Position numbers and translations under genes: made by a program. From Balanoglossus misakiensis (taxonomy: Eukaryota; Hemichordata), in assembly GCA_040954595.2 (NCBI GenBank), contig CM082587.2, positions 10,602,001 to 10,666,000 of the forward strand: a DNA stretch of 64,000 nucleotides, written 5' to 3'. Numbering within the stretch: position 1 is the stretch's first letter; every line of letters starts with the position of its first letter. Positions 27,001 to 39,000 of this stretch are shown piece by piece. The notes below the pieces were generated by a model. The model ran no database searches. It saw only the letters and a list, made by a program, of their open reading frames with translations, and was not told where the DNA came from.

Positions 27001-30000
27001 GCGCTTACCTGGCAAAGGATGTCGCGGTATTTGTCGATTTTGCCTACGTTTTCTCCAGTTATTCAACTTCGATCGTCAATGGGTTTCAAAACAGCCGCCA
27101 TCTTGACTTGTATACTTGACCCATGAAATATACAAGTCAAGATGGCGGCTGTTTTGAAACCCATTGACGATCGAAGTTGAATAACTGGGGAAAACGTAGG
27201 CAAAATCGACAAATACCGCGACATCCTTTGCCAGGTAAGCGCTGAATGGGTTCCGGGACCGATTTGGCGAAAAATTTGTGGAAAATTGTGGACTGGAGAC
27301 GTCTGGAGTGTAGAAGTTCGCTCCGGGCCCTAATCCCGGTCGCTCGTTATGCGGTTTAGAATAGCTGGGACCTGCAGCCCCGCCCTCTCCCCGCAAAACC
27401 AAAAATCGTCCAGGGGAGAGGGAGGGGCTGCAAACTGCAGCAACCCATGGCCCTGATTTGTTGGTGGAATGAAATTAAATCCTTGCGGTAATGCAATGTC
27501 CAAGTTTACAGTGCAGTACAATGTACATTCATGCATAGCCTTACATGCACGTTGGATGGCAAAACTTTCACACAAGAAAATGCAATATTTCAGACACAAG
27601 TTACTGATGACCCGAGCTTTTACTCTTACATAAGTTTGCGTGCATGAACCATGTTTTGGTTTGCAGTGGAAATTCTAGTCGAAACTACTGCCAACTTAGG
27701 GGAGGCATCGGCCGCGCGGTAAGGGCCTGGTCAGAATTAACAGGGGGGGTAGGGCCGGTGCGATTGGGGGGAGGGTCACCATTTCTCATGCAACGGTTTG
27801 GGGGAGGGCCGCTACATTTTGGGCACTTGTCAAGGGGAGGGTCATTAATTTTTGTGCAAGGATGACACCGATAATGTCAAAAATTTGAAGTGTTACAGAG
27901 AAATCCTGAAAAGAGACTTGCGCTCATATAGGCACTCCTGTATGGATGTATTGACATCCCTTGTACTACAAAATACATCACACAACTCACAAAACATACA
28001 CATGTACCAGTATGTGATCTTAAACCCCCTAACCCTAACCCTAATTAGGGTCCAACGGGCATTAGGGGACCTGAGATTTCGGGCTCTAACCCTACTTCCT
28101 TGCCAATGTTTGTTTTACCCCTCCTTTTGATACAATGTAGGTAAACATGTAAACAACAACAACAAATATCAACAAAAACAAGTCAACCCTTCCATGTTTT
28201 TTAAGGTCGAGTCCCCCAATGCCCAACTTATGTCTTGTTTGGCCAAAAAAAGAGGGTTAGAAAAAATTGTTTGGATTTATTTTGTTATCTTTTAGGTTGT
28301 TGTTATTGATTTTGGTCCCCTGTCTAACCCCAGCCTTTAAAAAAACATTTTTAGAAAGGCCAAAAAAATGCCTTGGTGGGTATATGCAAGTTGCTCCAGA
28401 CGGCAAGTCCAAATTGTGCATGGATGGATTTCTTGGTAGGTACTTTTAAATTTTACATAAACCATAACAAACTATATATTTTCAGAAAGGTCTCGGCGAG
28501 TTCTATAACATACTAAAATTTGACCAACTTTGAACTTGACCTTGAAAAGTTATTGCGGAAAAACCTATTGAAAAAAACATACTTTTTAGGGTACGCGGTG
28601 TCACCCCCTTAATATAGTTGGAAACCACTGAAAATTACAGGATAGATTGATAATAAGTTGTTTTAATGTGGTGTGGTGAAAAAAATTTGAAATTCGAAGG
28701 TCAAGGTCAACTTCGCCATTGCTTATAGTTGTTGGTTTACCTATGTCGGATTTCATTATCCTTTGACCTTTGACCTCGAAATTTGGTACACAAGTAGAGT
28801 GTCTATCTATAAACTCTTGACAAAAGTTACATTTAAATATTTTAACATAAAAGCACTTTTTTGACCAAAAAGCAAACTTCTGTAAATTAGCTGTAAATTA
28901 GCTTTTTTTTAATATACACTTTGCTTTTTTAAGATTATTTTTTTATTTTAAGCATTTCAAAGATGAAACTTTCCAGAAACCATCATGAGATGTTCTAGAA
29001 TATAAAAGTTCTAGAATATAAAAAAGTTTACACTTTTGAGATTGGACGCCATTAAGTATTCCAAATGTTGTTGCAAAATAGACTGAAATAATGCCCATAG
29101 ACTTAACATGTATAAAAACAAAAGAATAATTTTTTTGGACACTTGGAAATTTTTTTTTAATGTATTTGTTTTGTCTTTTATATATGATATAGAGTAGTAA
29201 TTGCTCTATTCAAAACACTATTTGGTTTAAAGATCTGATTTCATTTAGTCTTTTATTTTAATTTATTCTATTGTAATTATGCATGTTCAAGTATAGGGAA
29301 AATATTCAGTTTTGAGGTTAAGTTTGCATTACTTTTAACACACTTAGGGTTGGGCGATCTTCAAACTGTAACCAGTTTTGAGACCACCAATAACTGCTCT
29401 AAAACATATTGAAGACCGGATGTAAAATCATTAAGAATAAATTTATAGGTGGGGCCACAATAAAGGGATGTAAAAGAAATTATTTCGCTTTAATTGCATG
29501 TTAAAGAATAGGAAAAAAATGATAACATTAGAGACCCTATCCTAAAATGTAAAATAAAGGAGCTTAAGAGCTGAATTTTCCAGGAATGATAGACATTTAA
29601 ATTCTCTATTCTGGGGTACCTTAATATCTAAGAAATGTAGACAAGAAGTTATAAAAATATAATTATGAAACAAAATGTTTGTGCCTCATAGGCTTTACAC
29701 TGTAGAAAACAGGGTGTCATAGGTAAAAAATTAGGAAAGTAAGAAAACATGTCATTTAAAGCTTGTAATTTTCAGAGACTGTTAAGAACATGTTGGGATA
29801 CTACCTACATTTTTTTAAAGTTGTTACATGTACAGCAATGCCAGTAACTATGGATACAAACTAGGTAATTCATAAACCTCATATAGAACTGTGACATCAC
29901 TTTACTTTTGGCACACCTGTTTATTTATTATTAAAGATTTCACATCGGGTCTTCAATATGTTTTAGAGTAATAGTTGGAGATCTCAAAACAGTTTACACT

Positions 30001-33000
30001 TTAAAGATAGACCCACTCCAAGTGTTACAGTATTATTGCAAACATTACCTAGAAACAGTGATTCACCCTATACTTTAAAATGATTGTAGACATAAGATCC
30101 ACTGTAACATCACTTTACTTTTGGCACACCTGTTTATTTATTATTAAAGATTTCACATCGGGTCTTCAATTAAATAATAACACATGTTAGCGAGGGCAAT
30201 ATCATGATCTTTGGCCTGCACGAGGGATGATGATCTCTGACCATAATATTGATGATGCCCAAGCCGCAGGCGAGGGTATCATCAATATTATGGTCAGAGA
30301 TCACCAGCACGAGGGCAGGCCAAAGATCATGATATTGCCCGAGCATGACATGTGTTATTAATTTTATTATACCGAACATTTGACCATACATACAGCCTAG
30401 AGGGTTGCGTCCATGTCGTACATTGCAGGTTGCCGGAACTAAAATATCTCGCCATACCTACTTCGAACTCAGATAATCTTGAGGAAACCGCGCTGTTGGT
30501 TGCGACTTTGGTGTATTTACTGCCCGTTTGCGTTAAAATATCGTCCAGTTGAACAGCTGTTAATCCTGTGTGTCGCTTTGAAGCCATATATGCGGGAGTT
30601 GACTGATCGTAAAGGAAGCCATTGAACGACAGTTTGTTATGCGCAGAAAAGATGCGCAGAACCTAAAACCCGTTCTCAGCCTGTAATATTCTCTCAGCGC
30701 GCGCGTATCCCCGGCCCGTAGCCCCTACCAACGGGCCATATACTCTGTCAACCATGTAATATCACGTTCTTTTCTATGTCACGTGGTACGGTCTCAGCCA
30801 ATCAATAGTACGGAATACAGAGTGAGGTATAATAATATGTTTTAGAGTAATAATTGGCGATCTCAAAACAGCTTACACTTTAAAGATAGACCCACTCCAA
30901 GTGTTACAGTAGTGTTGCAAACATTACCTAGAAACAGTGATTCACCCTATACTTTAAAATGATTGTAGACATAAGATCCACTGTAACATCACTTTACTTT
31001 TGGCACACCTGTTTATTTATTCTTAAAGATTTCACATCGGGTCTTCAATATGTTTAGAGTAATAATTGGCGATCTCAAAACAGCTTACACTTTAAAGATA
31101 GACCCACTCCAAGTGTTACAGTAGTGTTGCAAACATTAGCTAAAACTTACATTTTCCCCAACCCTAACCCTAACCCTAATTTCTTAAGGGAAGGGGAGCA
31201 CAGTACGATATTTTACCCACAATTCTCCATGATTTGTATCATCGAGGTTGTCCATTTAATAACTTTTTCTGTTTTAGATACTAACAATGATATGAAGTAC
31301 ATATAACTGTATTTATCTAGGAAAAGTATGTTGAGGAATAAGAGTGAAAATTTCAAAATGAATATTTAAAAGCCATATGAATCAAAGTATTCATGTACTG
31401 CAAATGTCACACTTTGGAGGAAACAAGCAAATAACTAACTGAGGTGTATTTAATAGTGGTCGACAATTTTCTGTACACATGTGAACTTTGCCTGGTTTGA
31501 CTGAGTAATATCTGATTGTACAAATCAGAATGAATCATCGGATATTGTGTAGCCCGGAGACACAGGCGTCGATCTAGAATACAACGCCCGGGGACTGTCG
31601 AGAAATTTCCTGCTGAGCTGAAAGATAGTAGCCCTGGCAATGATCAGGGTCGCTTAGTAACGAATGGATAACGATTGATCTATCAAATGTTGACGGGCGC
31701 CAGTGGTTGGATGATATAATTAACAAAGCTTGGTTATGAATATTCATACACCTTCAAAACCACTCCCACACCCCCGTTGCGGGAATTTCACTCATGACTC
31801 CACCTCTATTTCCTTATTTAGAATGCGATGATGTCATTTGGTTTACACATTGTTACATTTAAGTGACCAATTAGCTTACACACAAGATTTACCACCCGTG
31901 TCCTTCTGCGCACAGAATTTGGTGCGTAAATAGAGACTGTCCCCGGGCGTTCCTTTTCCCCTACTACGCCTGTGTCTCTGGGCTAGATATTGTGGGGAGG
32001 GTCACTTGATTTTGTTCACGGAGAAGGGGGAGGGTCAGCATTTTTTGTGCAAGAAATCGGTGGAGGGTCAGTATTTTTCATGCATGCGGATTTTGAATCG
32101 CACCGGCCTTCCCCCCCCCCCTGTTAATTCTGACCAGGCCCTAAGACACACAACTTGCCACACGTAGCATGGTGGTACTACGTGATACCACACAGCGTTG
32201 CTTCCGCTCCCACTTGTCGCTTGCTCGACCACGTACTGTCGCCAAGCACGCACCGGCGCGGTGGTCGACACGTCGTGTGGGGCCGTTTTCTGAATAGAAA
32301 TCACGCTTGTTTGTCAAGGCATGCGCGGGACGTATTCGGCATGGTGCCGAATTCGGCACAACACCGGCGCATGATAATGATGATAGCATCGCTTTCGTTC
32401 GTTCGAATTGAAATGTACTTGGTCTTGTTGTGACCTTCAGTTATTTTTGGACCTAAACATTGGGCAAATGACTGTAGTTTCGTGAAAGGAATATGTCAAC
32501 GATAATATATGGTTCTGATCATTTTGTCAAACTTTACCATAGATGCAGTCTTTGATATCACCAATCCTCCAAGTGATGATCATGCCTACTGTAGAACTGA
32601 TCTGAATGAAAATAGTTCTGGTGTGTCTGTTGCTACCCAAACAGATATTACAGGTAAAGTATAGTATTAATTGTCTTTAACACTCAAAGCTCATTTTTAT
32701 AGATGATTATTGATATTTTCTTTTAATTTGTTGTCAATATTTTTATATAAATTTGTCTGTTTTAAAAAAGGATATTTTATACAACCTTATTATCACTGTT
32801 GTTGTACAAATAAATGATCATATCCTCTTCAGGAAGTAAATTGTTGTACATGTACATTTTGCTTAAACATAGACAAGAGTTACAGCTAATGGAACTTAAA
32901 ATTAACAAATTTTTAATTTTTTGTTCAAGGGTCACATCTGCAGCAAGCCCAAGAAATCAATATATTTTTACAAAAAAGGGTAAATGAACTGGAGAATGTC

Positions 33001-36000
33001 TTGAGTGATAAAGATAAATTACGGCGCGATTTAACTGTGGATTGTTTGCTGAAAAGTGATAAAAGCTGCATGAAATACACAGGTAAGCTATGGAAATCAT
33101 GTATATGGTACATATTGGAAAAAAGCTTAGACTTGGCAATGACTTCACTGTTTTCCTCATTTTACAGTGAAGAGTGGTATATCTGCTGTCTGTATTTGTA
33201 GGGTTTTTTAGGGGCCCGTGCCTAAAGGGCCTATGGTCAATCTGGAAAACCACAGCAGCTACCGGGCTAAAGCTTGGAATAGTGATAGAGGCCAATGAGT
33301 TGTGTGCCATGAACTTGTGAATTTTTTATTTTGTCGTGAAATCTGATAATTAGATAATTTCTTATTACATACTGTAGGTATAAAATCAAGAAGCCAACTT
33401 ACTGATGTTTTTGATATTGCATCATCATCAACAAATATAAAATACTGGCAAGGAAAACCTAGTCTCAGGTAATATTTCCATTTTTTTTGTTATTTCTCAA
33501 TCATTTGTTACTTTGATTCTGTGTCAGAAAGAGATAGTGTTTGACCATATCATTGTGCATGTATCTAGCCAATGACATAATTTCCCTACGTGACTTTGCG
33601 AAAAGTTTATATATTATTTAGACACTCCTCTAACCATATATTGGCATATGTAAATTGTTTGCAGCCCTTTAAGATGATGGATAACTTGCTGGGCTCTATT
33701 CATGCATGTTTTTCTGACCATTTGTCCATCAGAAACTCTTCGCTAGGATAGGGATGGTTTACCTTCATGAACTTTGTTTCACTCATCACTTGCTTTTATC
33801 CCAACATAATGATTTATTGCTGGCCAATTTTCAGGGAAGAGAACAATGGAGGAACCATACCCAGGAAACGAGGAAGACAGCGAAAACTCAATCCTTTTCA
33901 GGAGTTTATGTTGACACTCATGAGGCTACGGGTGGGATTGTCTTTGTTTATTTTAGCTGACATGTTTGGTACATCAACCACTCGAGTGTCCCAGGTGTTC
34001 ATAACATGGATTAATGTATTGTCGTCAGCTATGTCTCCTCTTCTGAAATGGCCATCCAGGAGACGTGTGTCGAAAAACTTGCCTCGTAGTTTTAAGTCAA
34101 AGTATAGAACAACCAGAGTAATCATTGATTGCACAGAATTTTATATACAAAAACCATCAATGCCCAAAGCACAATATATAACATACTCTAATTACAAATC
34201 ACCAAATACATGTAAAGCTCTTATAGGTATAACACCAGATGGGTTCATCAGTTTTGTTTCAAAGTTGTGGGGTGGGAATGCATCTGATCGACACATTACT
34301 AAGGAATGTGGTATAATTGATTTGCTTGAAAGGGGGGACTTGGTCATGGCTGATAGGGGTTTTTTGATAAGGGATTTATGTTTGAAAAGGCATGCAGATC
34401 TTGCAATTCCGCCGTTCACACGCAAATGTTCATGGGGAAAGGGTAAACATCTTAGTTTGAAAGAAATTGTGAAAACTCGTGATATTGCCAGATTGAGAAT
34501 CCATGTTGAGAGAGCCATTGAAAGAATAAAAAAATGTTCCCTTTTATCTCAAATCATACCATTGTCTCTTAAAACCTGTTACCAATCAGATGTTGATAGT
34601 TGCAGCAGCACTGTGCAATCTTTATGAACCACTTGTGAAGAATTAACATTCGCAATTCTGGTGCAACAAAATGACAGAAATGCAAATAAATATAATATAT
34701 CAAGAAAATTATTGTTTTGCGCTTTTTCTTTTTTTTCATTTACAGCATAATTGTCCCCTAACATAAATTTTCTCATGGAAAAGATTGTATTGCTGTCTTT
34801 TTCCCCAGAAACCACTCAGAGAAATGAATGTTATAATTCATGTGGGGTAAAACTGTTATTTATTACCGGATTCAAAACACAACACTCAAAAATTTACAGT
34901 GGCAACAAATTTCTCTTTAAATGTTTGGAAACACCCAAGAAAGGAATATATCTGTCAATCTGGTGCTTAACAAATCCCAGAATTCTTTATCACGGTATAT
35001 TCTCTCTACATGAACATATGGATGCTTTCCTAAATACAAAACAAAATCACAGTATTCCACCCTGGCTATTGCCATCTGCATTTGAATTTGGGTCAGCCAT
35101 GGACCAGATTCGAGATGAATATTTTTGTTTTGGTCCATGCTGACATTATTTTTCAGTTTCACGTATTCTTGTAAATCACACTCGGCACCAGTGCTTGGGC
35201 ATTTAATTTCTATTACCCCCCTCCCATGACACTGACATTCAACCATGCCATCTGGGCTTGCCCCAAAATGTGGTTGACCTGGGTCAACAAATAACCCTGT
35301 TTCCCTTATTTTAAAATTTTTATGCGTTTTTTCATTTTCTATAAAATATAAACTTCTAGCAACATTTTCTTTTTCTATGCCATATTCAGTGTGAAAATTT
35401 CCTGAGAAGTGATTACAATTAAGAATGGATTTAAGAATTGAATGATTGGATGATTGATTTTTAACATGAACAATTTTATAAGCTAAACTGGCGGTAATTC
35501 TCCCAACCCTCTGATTAACCCACCCTTGATTGGTTGCTTGACCCCTGGTGCTTTCCTCAATTAAATTACATAGATCCTGGGTATATTCTGACGCAAGTGA
35601 TTCAATCCCCCCATTTAATTTATGTTTCCTGCAAATTTCTGTAAATGTTGGTAAATGAGCGTCATCACTTTCAGAGTCACTGTCTGACAAGTAGCGGCTG
35701 GCAAGTGAATCTCTTTCACACACACGTTTCCATCTGAAACAAAATATAAATATGTTGTCTGTGGTGTCGGGTCCATCAGTGAAGTACACAACAGGTTGAC
35801 TCAAAGAACAACTTTAATGCATGCACAACACGAGTCAGCAAAACTACAGAAGCGAGGCTTGATCATCGCCGGGCATCATGGGAAATACAGGCCATGCAAT
35901 GTAAACCATATGTGTAACAACTACTCATGCCAGGCTCATATGACTGGCGTGGTGCTACATGGTCCTAATTCTTACCTTTTTTCAAGGTCATCTGGCATTG

Positions 36001-39000
36001 TTGCAGGCTTGTACATGCTAACTGTTGGTTGTGTCAGTTGAGAGCTCCTCTTTTTTCTAACATCGATGTCGTCCAGGAGCTGTGGTACCACAGACTTTTT
36101 GGGGCGGTCCCATTGACACTGGACATCAGTCCCAACCACAGTGTTTCTGTCCTGGTGTCGCTCGCCAAACGACCATTAGCCAAACAACATGGCGGCAACA
36201 TGTTTGCACGCCTGGTCATCCCTGTGACAAGAAATGCAGTTTTCATCAATGAATTGATTCAGCTAACTGTCTATAAAATGATATTGCCTGATAGTAAGTT
36301 TGAAAAAAAAATGATTACCGGGATGCATCATATTCGTACTTTGGTTATAAATGTGTGAAATTGTATTTAGTTGCTACTTACGCAGGGCATTCACAAGATG
36401 ACGACATGATATTTGCTTCCTCTAAAATCACCCATAACTTGTACAGAGCTTGTTGTTCAGTTTCTCTGACACACACTCCTCTTACATATATAAATCTGTC
36501 ATCGATCTTGTACATTTGTACCTAACACAAGTGAAGTTGTCAAGAAGGAAAAAAAAGTTGGTCAAATTATGATGCAATGCATATAAGAACTTGGATTAAA
36601 ACTGGGTCCAGCTCAGCGCTAGCAATGTGGGTTAACCCATATATAATGTGCTACATTATTCCTACACATCAATGATCATATGAAGCAAAGAATTCGTCAG
36701 GCTATCATCATTGCTTGATGTGTGCACAAGGGACTCAAAGCCAATGAGCCCACACAGGAGATTCACTACAACTATAGTGTACAAGCATTTACATGTAAAG
36801 CAAACTGTACTCAAACTATTTTTCTATATACATTCTGAGATTCAAGCAAAAATGGGAAAACAAGATACAAGTAGAAACTTACTTTATTGACATGGCCATC
36901 ATTATGTAGTTTCCATCCATCTGATAATTTGTAATTATTGATCATTGACTTAGACCACCCATTGGAAAATAAAAACATAATAACCCTTGGAAGTTCAACA
37001 TCTGGTAAAAGGTTCAGATCATCTGTCCATTCCTTTACACTGTCAGGGTTAACCAGCAATCTCGCATCAGAGGTAGTTCTGTACATCCAAAATGAAAATA
37101 CAGTCAGATAAAAATATCATGAGCTAATATTTATTGACCATCGTTTAATTGTAAGCTTCTTGTAAAACTGTGATGCATGCACACAAAGATTATGTAACTT
37201 TTGTGTGATATGCACGCAAAAAAAAAAAAAAAACATTGAAAGAAAACAGAACGGGCGAGGCTAGGACTCCGATCTGTAGGCGCTTTACATGCTGTAGCAG
37301 TATCGTACAGTGATGTAGGCCTACGTACGTGCGGTAACCCGAACCACAAACTGGATTGGGCACGTGTCAGCTCTATAATTTATGCACGCAGAAACCATTA
37401 ATGTCAGCTCTATAATTTATGCACGCAGAAACCATTGATGTCAGCTCTGTAATTTATGCACGCAGAAACCATTGATGTCAGCTCTACAATTTATGCACGC
37501 AGAAACCATTTAGATGACAACAAGTAGGGCTTTTTGCTGATACATGTAACACAAAAATTCGCTACCTTGTATGTACTAATGCGTGGGGGGGGGGGACCAA
37601 CACTATCTCTTTCATGATGTTTATTTACTTCATTCGCTAGAGGGTGTGGGGCTAGCTAGACCACGGGCGTCATGGAACAATAAAGTGTATGGATAATTTA
37701 GCATAGGCCTAAACGAACACACAATAAATTATTTCGTGTTTTTTTTATGTGAACGAGAACTACACTCACGAACGGCCTAGCTACAGCTGGACTTGCAAAA
37801 TATGCGAGCGAACGCACTAGCGCCGGACTTGCAAAATATGCGACCGAACGCACTAGCGCCGCGTTCCGCGGAAGTGATGGAGCAATCTACAACCGCACGC
37901 GTCCGGCCCAGCGCGCGCGGCAGACGATCGTACGACTCCGTTGCTAGCCAGGACAGACGCGTTCGTATACAGTGTATGTACTGATGTAAGGAAGGGTATG
38001 CAATCGCTCTCATCATGCTCATGGAGTCTGGCGACGTGCGTTACCAAAAAGGGGGGACAGGGGGGACACTTTGTTCTACGGAGCAGAGAGTGCCATCGAA
38101 GTGTAGTCAATAATTTTCATTTTTGCTTAGAATGTGTCTTGAAAAGTGTTGGATTAATCATGAATAAAAAACGGAAAACGTGAAAAATACAACAAATCCG
38201 TATACAAAACCATTGCGAATCTGGTGACCGGAAGTGCCGTGTTCGATCGCCGGGTTTTATATCATGTGTATGAAACTATGCGTGAGCTCAGCTCAGCTCC
38301 TCCCAGTCATGGTGGACGTTGTTCATGTGCATCACTGTTATATTTGCTATGATTTTTTTTTCATGAAACAGTATGTCCTATGTATACCTTTCAGAGAGAA
38401 ATTTGCGACATCGCCCAAACGCCATTTTACGTCGGTAACGCACGTCCCCAGGACGAGTGACACTTTTCGATCGATAATATCTCGAATGTTCGACCGACTT
38501 TTGAAAATTGAAAAGCCAGACATTAGGTTTCTATCTAATCTAAACGCATACTCTGGTTTGGTAACGATCTTCTTCGTAATAGTTGCCAAATGGCGGTGGG
38601 CTGAAAATTCGTTTTATACCCTGTATATATGTGTACTCACGTAGAGCAGATCAGTTGCGGGCGCGCACGCATGCGTAGACATCGCCTATCCCCTATAGAG
38701 GTACGCGTACAGTGTGGTTTTGCACATAAAGTTAACACTGACCCAGCTTTATTGCCGTTCTCGTCCACACCAAACAAACCCACGAAATATCGTATTCTTT
38801 GTTCGTTGAGGACGTCGCGTTTATGCTAAGTTTATTAATATCTATACACTTTATTGTCCCATGACGCCCGTGGCTAGACAGGAAGCGAAAACTCGTTCAA
38901 GCGCAGTAACACTCAACGACTGTTCTCGTCCGTTCGATTTGCTGTGACCGTTTGACCAGCAGGAGCTCAGACAACAGTCATTACGCAGAGAAACCCCAAA

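Larger units (their letters stand above)
27720..32144. mobile_element. 4.4-kb inverted-repeat element with G-tract ends (H)
   Basis: AAGGGCCTGGTCAGAATTAA followed by CAGGGGGG at the left is repeated as the complement at 32110-32144. The termini are rich in GGGAGGGTCA repeats. The interior is AT-rich, with no transposase domain recognised. It contains a tandem repeat array (29935-31140) and another insertion (30174-30833). Confidence 0.75.
23451..32369. mobile_element. Inverted-repeat element G inside the transposase intron, itself filled with insertions
   Basis: GCCGGTGTTGTGCCGAATTC at the left and its complement at about 32350-32369 begin long inverted ends that continue as ACGTCCCCGCGCATGCCTTG and TGACAAACAA. 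The left end is interrupted by element E1 after GCCGAAT. The right end is uninterrupted and so records the empty site. Confidence 0.72.

Noticed and set aside
26841-27402. A 92-residue protein encoded on both strands
   Set aside because: Same sequence on both strands because the region is a palindrome; no domain.
28025-31178. Chromosome end or fusion point
   Set aside because: Only two to three CCCTAA units in each place, inside a transposable element.
37366-37511. CRISPR-like array
   Set aside because: Direct head-to-tail 37-bp tandem repeats without spacers in a eukaryotic intron.
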